Assembly: GCF_001642475.1 (NCBI RefSeq)
Contig: NW_019173952.1
Coordinates: 186,001-250,000, forward strand
DNA from: Fonsecaea monophora
Lineage: Eukaryota; Ascomycota; Eurotiomycetes; Chaetothyriales; Herpotrichiellaceae
Direction: 5' to 3'
Length of the DNA stretch: 64,000 nt
A program made the position numbers and the translations under genes. The notes beneath the pieces were generated by a model. It searched no databases and had not been told where the DNA came from. It saw only the letters and a list, made by a program, of their open reading frames with translations. Below are positions 44,572 through 55,907 of the stretch, piece after piece. How positions within the stretch are numbered: position 1 is the stretch's first letter; the number at the start of each line of letters is the position of its first letter.

Positions 44572-44768
44572 GCCTTTTCACCTAGGTCTCTCCCGTTGTT
44601 ACCAAATGTGACTCAGCGACGTTGTTTGACAATTGACGGGAGACAATGGAGTAAGGGACCGATAACCAATGCCTGTCTTTTGGACCAGAGCATAGGATAT
44701 ATATACTGACCCCGCAATGCGCCCAGCCGGGCCGTAAGCTTGACAAGAAGTGCTTGGTGCATAGCCGG

Positions 44769-44880
44769 CCGAGGTCCAGACATTCTCTGTGTTCTGCAGC
44801 AGCTACTGCATTAGCTGCCCCTGCTGCCCTATCGAGAAACCCCTTATAGCTAGCCTCGTGCCTGCGTGGGAGCTCCTCGG
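44769..44880. promoter_or_regulatory. Two FarA/FarB-type hexamers (CCGAGG, CCTCGG)
   Basis: CCGAGG at 44769-44774 and CCTCGG at 44875-44880 lie about 200 and 300 bp upstream of the acyl-CoA dehydrogenase start. This hexamer is the known core target of FarA/FarB in Aspergillus. Function here is inferred. Confidence 0.5.
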
Positions 44881-45167
44881 GAAACCCAATTGAGCAAGGC
44901 ACCCCACGTATTAACTAATAGGTATGCAAGTTCGACGTCACCTCTCACGTAGATACTTGGGCTTGATAGAGGTACCAGTAGGGCCCTATTAATCCTCCAA
45001 AGTATCAAGCTAGGAACAGTCCCCACCTAGTTGAGCACTAAAGCCGTCGAGGGTTGAGGTTGAATGAAAAATGGCAAGTAAAACTAAAAGGTTTCATGGG
45101 ACACTCTTTGACATACGGCCAGAGGAGGGCTTCAGAGCCCTAGTTCCTATGCACATGCAACTGGATC

Positions 45168-45192
45168 AAAAAAAAAAAAAAAGGGGGGGGGG
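45168..45192. repeat. Homopolymer pair A15-G10
   Basis: Fifteen A followed directly by ten G. It is in non-coding DNA 85 bp from the stop codon of the Fox2-like gene. Exact length is likely to be unreliable in an assembly. Confidence 0.9.
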
Positions 45193-45276
45193 TTCGTTAT
45201 TCCGTAGTTGCAGCGGTAATCTCTGCAAATCCCTCGCATTCAACCGTTGGAACCTCATGGGTCCAGGAACAAAATG

Positions 45277-47577
45277 TCAGAGTTTGGCTACAGGAGCAGC
45301 CGGATATGAGTTACCGTTGATCGAGGTTGACTGCTTGCGACTCATCAGCCACCGAATGACACCGATGATGTGCTTCTGCTCATCGCCGAGGGTTTCGGGG
45401 CTATCGGCGCATTTGTCTGCGAAGTTGGTGATCTTGTCCCAATGATCTCGAATGTTTTCCGGCGTGAATTGGTCGATGTCGAAGGTGTGTCCGTCAGAAC
45501 GCTGCCATCGCGTCCTGCCCTGCCAGCCACAGCCCACTTCATAGAGGCCTCCGGTTGGTCGGTCAGGCACCTTGTCGGAACATAATGCCAGGACCAAGGG
45601 TGCCACAAACTCGGGTTTACGTGCGTGGACGAGTTCTTCGCTCAGGACGGTGCGAGTAAGCTGTGTTCCAGCCGAGGGACCGATGGTGTTGACGTAGATG
45701 TTGTATTTAGCTCCCTCCTCTGCAAGAGCTCGCGAAAATCCCAGTATAGCCATTTTCTAGATCATCGTCAATATTTCGAAGCATTGTGATAGGTATGTAA
45801 GACGCAGGTGACTCACCGCTGTCGCATAGTTGGCCTGGCCGTAGTTTCCGTATACCCCACTGGTACTGGATGTGTTGACAATTCGTCCGTATTTCTGTTT
45901 CATCATATAAGGATAGGCCGCTTTCGTGCAGGCGTAGGTGCCATGCAGATGGACGTTGAAAATATCATCCCATTGTTTCTCTGTCATATTGATGAAAGCT
46001 TTGTCTCGCAGTATGCCAGCATTGTTGACCAAAATATCGACTCTACCAAAGTTGTCGATGGCTGTAACACATCTTCCAATTAGCACAGCTTCTAAAAAGA
46101 AAGTGTGTGCAGGCGCTAGCAAGCTTCTGCTGTTCCGCAGAGAACCCCTCCAAGGGACGAAACCGAAACTGTGGACAGGACGCAGTGAGGTTTACCTGTT
46201 TTGATGACTGAAGCCCCATCCTCAACCGAAGAACTATTTCCGACCGCCCTCCCTCCAGAGGCAAGGATTTCTTCCACCACAGAGTTTGGGTTCACAAGGT
46301 CGTTGACCACAACAGCAGCACCTCGTTTTGCGAATTCGATACAGTAGGCACGTCCGAGACTGTAGATATTAGAAACAGCTCAGCCTGGGACACATGTTGG
46401 AAGGGAGCTTTACCCAGCACCGCCACCAGTGATGACTGCAACTTTGCCATCATATCTAACGTCCTCCCCTGGATCGTTTCTATCTTGTTTTTGTGCGGCT
46501 TCAAGGTTGACCACCATGTCAGCTGTTTTGGTGGGATGATCAGGCTTCGAAAAGTCATTGATGTCTGCCCAACGCTTCAATATCGCACCGGGCGTGAAGG
46601 TCTCGTCGCCTGGAAATGTGAATATCAGCCGCTTGAATTTCTGAAGCTCGTGCTTGTGACAATTGCGCGATCTTGAATCTAGATAGGTTCTCTCATATCT
46701 CAACTCACATTTAAGTACAGCACCTGGCGATCGCTCCCATCGAAACTTGGAAACATGGCCAGCGAAGACTTCAAACACTGAGCCGGATTCCCTGCTGATG
46801 GGATGAACGAGGAGCCCAACCAGAGGAGAAACATGTTCGGGTCTCAGGTATTGTAGCAGCTCGGCGGACGTGGTTGTAGCCGTCATGTCCGCCGCAGTGA
46901 CAGGTGCGATGGCGTTCACAAGGATGTTGTACTTGAGGCCTTCCTTGGCCAACGTCTGTGTCAATCCAACAGCGCCCAGCGTGGCCGCCGAGTAGTTGCA
47001 TTGCCCAGAGTTGCCAAAAAGCCCTGCTGTAGAGGATGTCATTATGATCCTTCCGTATTTCTGTTTGCGGAATATCTTCCAGGCGGCCCGGGTGCATTTG
47101 AAGACGCCTGGAGACTAATGTTAGTCCGGGATCCCATCTGGCACAATTGTATTTGTGGGAACTGAAGGGGAAACTTTCCTTTCGAAAGAACGGCGTCAAT
47201 GTCGTCCCAGTCCTTGTCTGTCATGTTTTCGAAGCTCGCGTCTCGAAAGATGCTTGCACTGTTGACTAGGATGTCTAGCCTTCCAAATTTTTGAATGGCA
47301 TCCTGAACGATGACATCGCCGTTGAGCACGCTGTTGTAGTTGACGGCGGATCTTCCTCCAGCACTGACTATCTGTCCGACCACCTCATCGGCGTCCTACC
47401 GCAGCGTTAACTCAGGGGCTCATAAAGGGTGGAGACACGATAGCGTACTTTTCTGGAGACATCGTTCACGAGAACGCTGGCCCCTCTCGATGCAAGATAG
47501 AGAGCATGTGCCTTGCCCAAGCCGCTACCAGCACCCGTGATGATGGCGACGTGATTGTCAAGCCGTAAATCTACCAT
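45277..47577 (-). CDS. Fox2-like two-domain SDR protein without hydratase domain, PTS1 (AKL)
   Basis: Seven exons (47577-47449, 47395-47179, 47107-46709, 46609-46414, 46359-46196, 46061-45817, 45756-45277) give about 609 residues. Two 3-hydroxyacyl-CoA dehydrogenase (SDR) domains are joined by the linker FTPGAILKRWADINDFSKP, as in fungal Fox2. SDR1 keeps TGAGSGLG but has NSAS (88-91) for NNAG and Thr158 for the catalytic Lys (YSAAT), so it is probably inactive. SDR2 is intact (TGGGAGLG, NNAG, YATAK). The third, MaoC-type hydratase domain of Fox2 (~900 residues) is absent. The end, AKL, is a PTS1. The second intron lacks a GT donor: the only in-frame junction is GA-AG at 47178. It may be a specialised dehydrogenase or a gene beginning to decay. 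Confidence 0.85.
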
Positions 47578-48074
47578 GTTGATATCGAGTGTTGGCGAGA
47601 GAAGTAGCGTTCACAGCACACAACCAGGGACAGCAGATTGCGACGTCACGAGGTGCGTTTCATTTATTCCACAAATGAAGGGCAGAATTGGCGGTGTCCC
47701 TGTCAGAGGCTCCAAGCATCTTGACGTTACCATATGTGGTTTCTCGCCTCTTTTGGCACGACGACTGTGAGTGCCGAACCCGAGGGACGAGGCACCCCTT
47801 TGTATTGCGGATAGGTCAAACTGAGATCACGTTCTGCATCCCCACCCCTCGGCCTTCCAGTGCGTCCGCAGAATTGACAGCCGGTTTCGAGGAGTGTATG
47901 ATTCCGACAGAACAGAAAATTCAACGGGTCAAAAACGGATTCGAAATGAATTCTTCACAGATATCACTCTGGGGGACTTGTACTTTTATTGCGCAGACCA
48001 TCATGTTATGCTCTCATGACAAAGAATGGGTTGGGTTTGCAACTGCTTCCGTGGCATTGATAACTGAACTAGCA
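47578..48074. promoter_or_regulatory. Promoter of the Fox2-like gene, with two CCTCGG-type hexamers
   Basis: CCGAGG at 47780-47785 and CCTCGG at 47847-47852 lie 200-275 bp upstream of the start. The right end is the 3' flank of the ligase gene. A plus-strand frame across 47688-48380 is mostly antisense to that gene and is not called. Confidence 0.5.
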
Positions 48075-50052
48075 TCAAAGCCTCGCACGGTCCGAGATAT
48101 CCTTGACAATCTGACCCTTCTCCCCTCGCTTCTCTTTGTCCCGCAAAACCCTCCTCAAGATCTTGCTACTGGGGCTCTTTGGTATCTCTGCGATGAACTC
48201 TACCTCCTTGATCCATTTATAGCGCACTCGCCTCTCTTTCACATATTGTATCAGCTCCCTGCCCACCTCGTCGCTCGGCTTCACAGTGGGTTTCAACACA
48301 ATATATGCTTTTGGTCGTTCGGCGCTATAGTCGTCAGGTATCCCCAACACGGCGCAATCGTCCACGGCAGGGTGTCCTAGCAGGAGACTCTCCAGCTCCG
48401 CTGGGGCTACCTGTTGACCTTTGACCTTGATCATCTCCTTGATTCGATCAACAATGTGGATAAAGCCTTCGTCATCGATACTACCAATGTCACCCGTGCG
48501 TAGGAAGCCGTCCGCTCCAAACGTCTCGGCTGTTTCCTTCGCGTTTGCGAGATACCCCATTGCAATCTGGGGCCCACTGGCAAGAATCTCGCCTATCTCG
48601 TTTGGCCCTCGCTCTTCACCTGTTACTATGTCGAGGATCTTCACTGTCGTCGAGCCAAGGAGTACACCCCCGCTGTTGGCATATTTGTAGCTGTAGAATT
48701 CAGGTGGGTGGGTCGTCAGACAGCAGCACGACTCTGTCATACCGTAACTTTGCCGGAATCCGGTCCACGGCATCTTCTGTTCAAGTTGGCGGATGACCTC
48801 CTGCCCAAGAGGAGCTGCGCCAGATGCAATTGTCCTGACACAAGTGAGGTCGTAACCATCGACGATAGGGTCGCGTACTAGTCGAATGACAATGGACGGG
48901 ACCAGGGTGAGATCTGTGATCTGGTATTTGACAATGGCATCTAGGAAGGCTTCCATAGTGAATTGTGGGAGCATGATGCATTCGTCGTTGCCGGCGATAG
49001 GCCAGTGAAGGAAACGCATGAGCCCACTGACTGGTCGATCATTTTAGCACTTGTCACAAATTTCCCTGCTGTAGGCATTGCTTACTGTGAAACAAGGGGA
49101 GGCATGCTAGAAACCGTTTCTTCTCCGGTCCTGCGACGTCCTTCAGCTGTTGGCATTGAGCAATCATATTCTTATGTGACAGCATCACCTGTCATTTATA
49201 GAGTCAGTCGCTCATCCGAGGCCTCTGAGTAGACATTGGCGATGACCGGCTCTCACTCACAGCTTTTGGTAGCCCAGTTGTTCCACTGCTGAAGGTCAGG
49301 AACCCGCACACATCGTTGGTGCTGCCCGCTGGGATGCGATATGTAGGCGTCTGGCCATTGCCGTAGCTCTTGCCAATTTCCAACAGTTGCTTCATCGTCG
49401 TGTAGCTCTCGAGCTCCCCCTCTAACAAGAAAATGCGATCATTGGGGATTCCCGCTTTCTTTGCCGCTACAAGGGCCACGTTGATGGAGCTGGGCACAGT
49501 CATGATATACTTTGTTTGTGCCGTTTTGAGGGCATGGGCCATCTCGTCCGGACCATATGCAGGAGAGGCGCCGTTGACTCTTCCACCTGATAACTTGCGT
49601 CAATATCCCTTCAGTCAAGCTACATCAAACGTTGAGGGATTGCAAAAAAGCGTCAAAGATGAGATAGTGGGTGTCGCTCCACAACATACCTGCTCTCAAG
49701 ATGGAGAACAAAGCGACAGGGTACCATATCGTATTCGGGCTAAACAAGGATACTGTATCTTCCACCTGCAAGCCATATCGCTTGACCAAGGCTGTGGATA
49801 GATGTGTAGCATGATCCTTGACTTGTAAGTAGTCTAGCCGCTCCTGGGTGACTGCATTGGTGAAGCCTCCGATCTCGTTGGGCGGAAAGTTAAACAATGG
49901 CGAGTACCTCGCGTCCTCGAAAGCCCATTCCCATATCGTCACATCATTTGGACCTGATCTCGCCCAGGATAGAATTAGCAATGCGAAGTATAGGAGAGGC
50001 TTTGTTGTATAGACGTACACTCAATGTCGGGATATCTGGACCTGAACAACAT
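48075..50052 (-). CDS. 4-coumarate-CoA ligase-like acyl-CoA ligase, PTS1 (ARL)
   Basis: This AMP-forming enzyme makes an acyl-CoA from a carboxylic acid with ATP. Five exons (50052-50019, 49953-49690, 49586-49261, 49188-49086, 49030-48075) give about 560 residues; the first codes only MLFRSRYPDIE. Motifs: the P-loop LTFSSGTTGLPKA, VMLSHKNMIAQC, LPLFHISGLM, QSYGMTES, GFLRTGDIGSID, VDRIKEMIKVKGQQVAPAELE, and PSSKILRRVL with the catalytic Lys. It matches fungal peroxisomal 4CL-like ligases, whose substrates range over aromatic, fatty and secondary-metabolite acids. The C-terminus ARL fits the PTS1 pattern. CCGAGG lies 180 bp upstream of the start and two CCTCGG copies about 545 bp upstream. Confidence 0.94.
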
Positions 50053-51472
50053 CCTGAATATGCATCAGATGGTTGCATGAAGTGATGGCACAATCGCTCA
50101 ACCTATCCCCCATAAGGCTTTTGAGGGAGCTTTGGAGGAGCAACAATAGGTCGATAATACGGTGTTGGAGCGAGGCCCATGAGAATGAGGGGGTTCTTCT
50201 TAGTACCTCAAGCGAGAGCAAATTGAAATCTCCGAGGCAACACAGCCTTGGGCCGAACGTGTAAGGGCCGCTGTTATGGACTTATGGGCCTGTTTTGTGA
50301 CTTTACAAAGCCTGGGTGGCTTTAATATGTCGCATCATTCAGTTCATATTTCTGTGCCCATGTTTTCAAGGATTTGTGAGGGCTACACAACCTGAAGGGT
50401 GAGAGTGCTCCTATCTGACCTTGGTGCCGCACGGTGCAGTCCCCATCGCATGATATGAAAGAGTGAGCGCTTTACCAAGCATGCGAACCATCTCTTTTCG
50501 GCTGCGTGACATCTGCTGCAACGTGTGCCTGGATCCAACAGAGATTGACGCTCGTCCTTCTAGCGATCCCGAGAAAGAATCATGGAGAGGGACCCTCGGG
50601 CCTCGGAGCGCACCTCATTTCGACTCAGCATCATTATGGGATCTAGCGAATCCGGGGACGCTCATGAATCACAGCGGCACCATCTCATTAAGTGAGCATC
50701 CGGCCCGGCCGGAATTGACATACCTCTTCTAGTGGTCCGACATTTCCGATTTGGTAGAGTCGGCTGCTCCGTCCACTTCGATGTCCGTAGGACTTTTGTC
50801 AATGAAACCTTTGGTGTGTGCGTGTTTCGCGTTTCGCGTTTGTGCTGCATCATTCCTGACGGGACTTTGCCTACATAATGTGTGGATGTAGCGTTCTCTA
50901 GCACCTCCTATAGAACCGTCGTCATGAAGCATCAGCCGGACCAGCGTTGCTAAGAATCAGTTCTTCAATGAGGAATCAAACTCCCCCTTACCCCATCCCC
51001 CGCCCCCGCATGCGCCTTTGACGGGATCCATTCGGAATCAATTCTTGATCAAAACCCTCTAACCTAATTAGCTTGACAGCACTGACAGTCCAAATGTAGT
51101 ATAGACTATGTACACTGTACTATTTTGGGCTAGATGCTCAGTATTCCTCCAATAAGCTCTGACAAATTATAAGCTAAGCCTCTGGTGGTGGTAGCTTAAC
51201 CTGATTAGGATAGACATCGGAAGGATCAAGGGATTGAATGCTAACAACGCTGGATCCCGTGTCAGGCAACGCTCCCTAGAAAAACCACATGGCGACATGA
51301 CACAGATCATAATGGCTGTGGTCCTAGATGTCTAGTGTCTTTGCATCATTTGAGGTACCATAGATTCTCAAGGGTGAGATAGAAGGTCCGGCGCTGACAA
51401 TATTCCACTTGACCCGAGATGACTTGACATATCAACTTCAATGTTTATCATGTCTTTATCTCCTTACTTTCC
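50053..51472. promoter_or_regulatory. Promoter of the ligase gene and 3' flank of the MFS gene
   Basis: It holds CCGAGG (50232-50237) and a close pair of CCTCGG (50594-50599, 50601-50606), all upstream of the ligase start at 50052. From about 51000 the sequence is AT-richer with no gene. No protein family is seen in the short frames. Confidence 0.45.
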
Positions 51473-53395
51473 TCACTCTTGTTTGACATCTGCCACAGAT
51501 ATATCTGCGTCAGGCCGCTCGGTGTGGTCATGAATCGTGTGCGTTGTGGGGTCGATCTCAAGCTGGTACTGGTATACCGCAATCTCGTCGCCGTCACCGA
51601 AGATGGCGCCGATCTCTTCCAAGGGCGTATCCCGAGTGTCTGGCCAGAACATAACCACACAGAACCCGGAGAGAAAACCCGGAATGATGAAGCAGAGCAG
51701 GAATTTCCACTGTATATTCCTGTACATTTGTATTCGTTAGAGATCCCTCAAGCCTTACTGGGGGAGGGACAAACTTACTTCAAAGCTTCGGGGGCCGATT
51801 GAAGCCATATTATATTCATGAACGCTATCATAGACGTGCCGAGACAGACTCCTTTGGCGCGAAGGTGATTTGGGAAGACCTCCCCCAAGTACACGAACTG
51901 TGTTCCTGGAGAGATGTCAGTGTCGTAACCGCAGTTAAGAAAGACATTCATACCATCAAGGCCGATGTTGACGAATGGCTGATAGAGGAAAAACATAGCT
52001 ACCGTGGCTTTCAATGCAGCAGTGTTGGTGGAAGGGACGAAGTTGGCGAGGAGCGCCGCGATAATGCTCAGCATAGTCGAGGTTCCAAGAATGCCGATGC
52101 CCAGCATCCAATTCCGAGGAATCTTGTCAATCAAAATCGGACCGAAGAAGAAGCACACGAAGCCGACGGTAAGCCAGAGAGATGGGAAGAGGAGCTGTTT
52201 CATGGGACTGTAGCCCAACAGCCTATAGATCACCGGTCCGTAGTCTGTGCCAATATTAGAAACCGGCCATCATAATGCAGTAGAGGGAACGCACTGTTGA
52301 TAACCAGCACTCCCGAGAACTGAACCATCCCCGTAGTTGCGAGTCCAAGCAAGGCACGCTTACGGTATGATGGCCTTTTGAACATCTGGTACCAGCTAGA
52401 TGGCAGGGAGCGATCAATCGCCACTTGTTTCTGAATTTGATACAATTCGAGATTCGCCCGATCGTGACCGACTCCTGAATGAGAATGTATCTTGGTGAGA
52501 ACTTGTCTCGCTTGCTCGTCGCGGCCTCGCATGACAAGCCACCTATTGAAGTCAATGAGAATGAAGCGTAAAGGCAGATAAGGTACTTACCTGGGGCTTT
52601 CCGGACAGACAAAAAGCCCGGAAAGGAGTAACGACGGCCATAAGCACTGTAAAGCTACCGGCAGGCGCCAGTTGTGGCCGTTATTAGGCCAAAAGAAGCA
52701 CCCAAAGCCAATCCATGTTGCTGTCAAGTACCCGAAGACGTAAAAAACCCCATGGAACTCAACCAGCCCACCACGAAGATTGGCCGGTACGAGTTCACTC
52801 ATCATCAGCTACGACAGAGGTTCTCAGCAAGATTTCCCCAGCAGTAGTGAGCACAGAGTTCAAAGGACGTACCGGAGGAGCTGCAACGAACATATAGGCG
52901 CCGGCGCCCGAAAAGAAGCGGAAGACAATGAACTCTGCCACATTAGTGCTGCCAGCCATGACTGCACCGGACACGATAATCAGTAAAGCAGGCTGTTGCG
53001 ATGTGAGCCGACAAACAAGATATCCGAACTGCAGTGCCGCTCACCACTGCGAGCGACCATTTCCTGCCGTATTTGTCGGCGACCCATGGCAAGCACAACA
53101 CTCCTAGAAACCCCCCAGTCTGAAAGACACCGTTCATAGTCGAGATCAGAGTGGTACCATTGGAAGATGTTTCGAGGTTGAAGTACTCCAGAAAAGATGG
53201 TTGCCCTGGTCCTGGATTAGTGACTTCCCCCCGGGTGACGAAAGTGTAGGACGGTGACTTACCTAGCAACGTTCCAATGACGGAGGCTGCATAGCCAAAG
53301 CTCATTGAACCAAGTCCGAGATAGGAGATCAAGATCAAAGTATATACATTTAACTTGTCCCTGGTCGCAGGTGGAGAATGCATTTCGACGGTCAT
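51473..53395 (-). CDS. MFS sugar-type transporter
   Basis: Eight exons (53395-53263, 53205-53045, 52992-52873, 52808-52591, 52542-52295, 52244-51954, 51905-51779, 51719-51473) join in frame to 514 residues, the usual length of fungal sugar porters. Signatures: GLGSMSFGYAASVIG in the first helix, LPWVADKYGRKWSL (the RKW form of the D-x5-GRR motif), MSELVPANLRGGLVEFH, PESPRWLVMRGRDEQA, NYGPVIYRLLGY, and YLGEVFPNHLRAKG. About 12 hydrophobic segments. It resembles the lactose-permease-like subgroup of the family. It lies inside the catabolic cluster and has two CCTCGG copies (53603, 53615) upstream, so it may import the substrate or a glycoside of it. The substrate is unknown. Confidence 0.93.
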
Positions 53396-54023
53396 GATGA
53401 TAGACGTTGAATTCAGACTTTGCAAAGAGAAAGACGAGCTCTGGAAGGTTGAATTTCCAGTTCATGGTCTGGGAGAAGCATATTAGTACAACGAGTCTGA
53501 TGTATCTATTAACTTTGGGCCACGGTCCGAGGAGTATCCGTTGATAGTCAAGGCAGCACCAAGTAAGAAATAGAGCAATACAGTAGAGACGGCGACTCTG
53601 GCCCTCGGACCTGCCCTCGGGTGCTCCCCCAGACACTCGGTATCACCGTACACCTACCAACCCCGCGCCCTAGAAGACACCTGATATTTCCTGGGGTATT
53701 GTGTCTCGCCTGTGCATGTTTCTCGGACTCCTTGTAGCCGAGAGAAATCCCCCGAGAGGATCGCCATTAAAGGGCGCCGTAAATGGTTAAAGCCCAAAAC
53801 CTTGAAGACTGAGGCGTGGGGAAATCGAAGTATCCGGTCCTATTCAACTCTTACGTCTATCCAACCGGACTCTACCACACTGTTCTGTTCTTATAGTCAT
53901 AGTAGAGCAGCCATATGCGGAGGAAGAAAATGTTATCATTCTCATATGTGTGACTGTTCAGATCCTACGGTGGTCTCCGCTAGTGGCTTTCTTACACCAC
54001 TCTCTCAGAGGTAGGAAGTGTTA
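53396..54023. promoter_or_regulatory. Promoter of the MFS gene, tandem CCTCGG pair
   Basis: CCTCGG at 53603-53608 and 53615-53620, exactly 12 bp apart, about 210-225 bp upstream of the start codon. The right end holds the 3' flank of the FATP-like gene. Confidence 0.5.
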
Positions 54024-55907
54024 TTACAGTCGCACGCGCCCGGCTTTCAGACTGCTCCAATTTTCCTGCGTAAACGGTACATACTGAGTCGCACCCGGCG
54101 GCAGCCAATATATGACGTCTGCTGAATGGCAGTCGAGGTGGCTGACTTTGTCGGGATCCACGCCTTCGGCACGAAGTCTGCCTTTTTGGATTTTCATAGT
54201 GCCCGTGTAGTCTAGTTGCGGGACAAAGCGAAGAAATAGAGGCACCGCATAGCGAGGAAGCGCTGAGATGGCATGCTTGGTCAGGCCTGCGAAATCGAAA
54301 CTGGACACAGACACCCCAGCCGCAGGGAGGATAGCGGCACACCCGGCTCTGCCATCAGCGTTTGGAACTTGGATGCCGTAGACACTTATCTCGGCAACCT
54401 GGTCGAAGGCGCCGAGGACATCGCCGACTTCGTTGGTACTGACGTTCTCGCTCTTCCAGCGGAAAGTGTCGCCCAGACGGTCGACGAAGTAAAGACGACC
54501 CTCGGAATCTTGACGCATGAGGTCTCCGGACCTGAGCCATAGATCGCCTCTCTTAAAGACATCTTTGATCTTCTTCTTTTCTGTCGCCTGAGAATTTTTG
54601 TAATATCCAGGAAATGCTGCCCCCGGATTGGCAGGGTCCAGTCGATAGATTGCCTCGCCGGCTTCACCAGTCTTACATTCAATGGCGAACCCTTTCTTGT
54701 CCCGTAGGATTTCTTCGGTAGTAACATCGATCTTCACACGCTTTTCGGCATCGTTGTTCATCCAACGCCAGCACAAACCCCGAATTCCAACGGCGTTTCG
54801 ACCAAATTCGCCTCTGTTAGCATTAAAACTTAGGCCTAAGCTGTCGGTTGAGGCGTACAATTCGTTTATTGTTTCAATACCGAAGCGTTGACGAAAAGGC
54901 TCCCAGACATCCGGTCGCATACCGTTTCCCCATGCCCTGGTCACACAGTGTTGTTTGTCTAGAGGGTTTGCCGGAGCGTTGATGAGGTATCGACATACTT
55001 CTCCAACGTACTGAATGGTGTCGGCTCTGGATTTTCGCACCTCTGGCCAGAATGTTTTATGGCTGAACTTTCGACTCAACACTACTGTCGAACCAGCGAA
55101 GATGGAAGGGGTGACACACAGTCCATGGGCTGCTCCGTGGTAAAGTGGCAGAGCCGTGTACATTCTGTTCCTTGGTTCCAGTTTCAGGTACTGCGCGATA
55201 GTCCTGGCAACGTTGATCTCGCGGCCGCGCTGTTTAATAGTTCCCTTCGGCATACCCGTCGTTCCGGATGTGTAGATCAATGAAGAAAGGTCTTCGGGTT
55301 TCAGGCCTTGCCATCTCTCATTGGGGATCGCAGTAGACTCTTGAAGAGAGGAGATGAATTCGGTATCGTAGTAGATAGTTTGTGTGCCGTGAGAACCCAA
55401 CTCTTCTTCACACGGCTGCACTAGTCTCTGCTGGGTGCGCGCCGCCAAAAGAAATCTTGCACCGCACAGCTTGACACAGTGAATAAGGGCTGCGGCAGTC
55501 AGGTTGTAGTTGATGAACGACGGACAGGCTCCAATCGCCTCTAGCCCAAACCATATCAAAAGATATTCCGGGCTATTCTCGCCATCAAGCGCCACAATCT
55601 CATGCCGTTTGATACCAAGATCCTTCATCAGCCAGTTGGCCACACGCTGGATGTCGTGAAAGAAATGTTTGTACGAAAAAGCTCTGTCTTCGAAGATGAG
55701 AAAGAGATTGTCTGCGTTGGGTCCAAGGGCATGGTCTTCAATGAGGTGATAGACTAGCGGCTTCCCCTGTCGAAACCTCTTGGAGATGAATTGAAGTGAT
55801 CTTTGTCTAGCCCTAGCTGGAGAATCGGATGACAAGTCATGCCTGATCAAGTAGCGAGCATCGAGATAGGCTGCTGCGGCGAGACTGCCAGCAACGACTG
55901 CCGCCAT
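54024..55907 (-). CDS. FATP/Fat1-like very-long-chain acyl-CoA synthetase
   Basis: The intronless frame gives 627 residues. It opens with a small hydrophobic stretch (MAAVVAGSLAAAAYLDARYL), a possible membrane anchor. AMP-binding motifs are SLIYTSGTTGMPKGTIK, YTALPLYHGAAHGLCV, NELYASTDSLGLSFN and LWLRSGDLMRQDSEGRLYFV with VDRLGDTFRWKSENVSTNEV, the last being the FATP/VLACS signature. The C-terminal half contains LDYTGTMKIQKGRLRAEG. Members activate very-long-chain fatty acids, or bile and branched acids in animals, on peroxisomal or ER membranes. The end, VRL, is not a standard PTS1, unlike its neighbours. It is divergent from the regulator gene, 821 bp apart. Confidence 0.93.
   Translation of the reverse strand: MAAVVAGSLAAAAYLDARYLIRHDLSSDSPARARQRSLQFISKRFRQGKPLVYHLIEDHALGPNADNLFLIFEDRAFSYKHFFHDIQRVANWLMKDLGIKRHEIVALDGENSPEYLLIWFGLEAIGACPSFINYNLTAAALIHCVKLCGARFLLAARTQQRLVQPCEEELGSHGTQTIYYDTEFISSLQESTAIPNERWQGLKPEDLSSLIYTSGTTGMPKGTIKQRGREINVARTIAQYLKLEPRNRMYTALPLYHGAAHGLCVTPSIFAGSTVVLSRKFSHKTFWPEVRKSRADTIQYVGEVCRYLINAPANPLDKQHCVTRAWGNGMRPDVWEPFRQRFGIETINELYASTDSLGLSFNANRGEFGRNAVGIRGLCWRWMNNDAEKRVKIDVTTEEILRDKKGFAIECKTGEAGEAIYRLDPANPGAAFPGYYKNSQATEKKKIKDVFKRGDLWLRSGDLMRQDSEGRLYFVDRLGDTFRWKSENVSTNEVGDVLGAFDQVAEISVYGIQVPNADGRAGCAAILPAAGVSVSSFDFAGLTKHAISALPRYAVPLFLRFVPQLDYTGTMKIQKGRLRAEGVDPDKVSHLDCHSADVIYWLPPGATQYVPFTQENWSSLKAGRVRL

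Larger units (their letters stand above)
44572..45276. other. Promoter of the acyl-CoA dehydrogenase gene
   Basis: The region holds CCGAGG (44769-44774) and CCTCGG (44875-44880), and an A15-G10 homopolymer pair at 45168-45192 close to the end of the Fox2-like gene. Otherwise no gene is seen. Confidence 0.5.

Noticed and set aside
47688..48380. Plus-strand frame of 230 codons
   Set aside because: Nearly half is antisense to the ligase gene, and the rest is promoter DNA of the Fox2-like gene.
54024..55907. C-terminal VRL of the FATP-like synthetase as a PTS1
   Set aside because: The position -3 residue should be Ser, Ala or Cys; Val does not fit the usual pattern.
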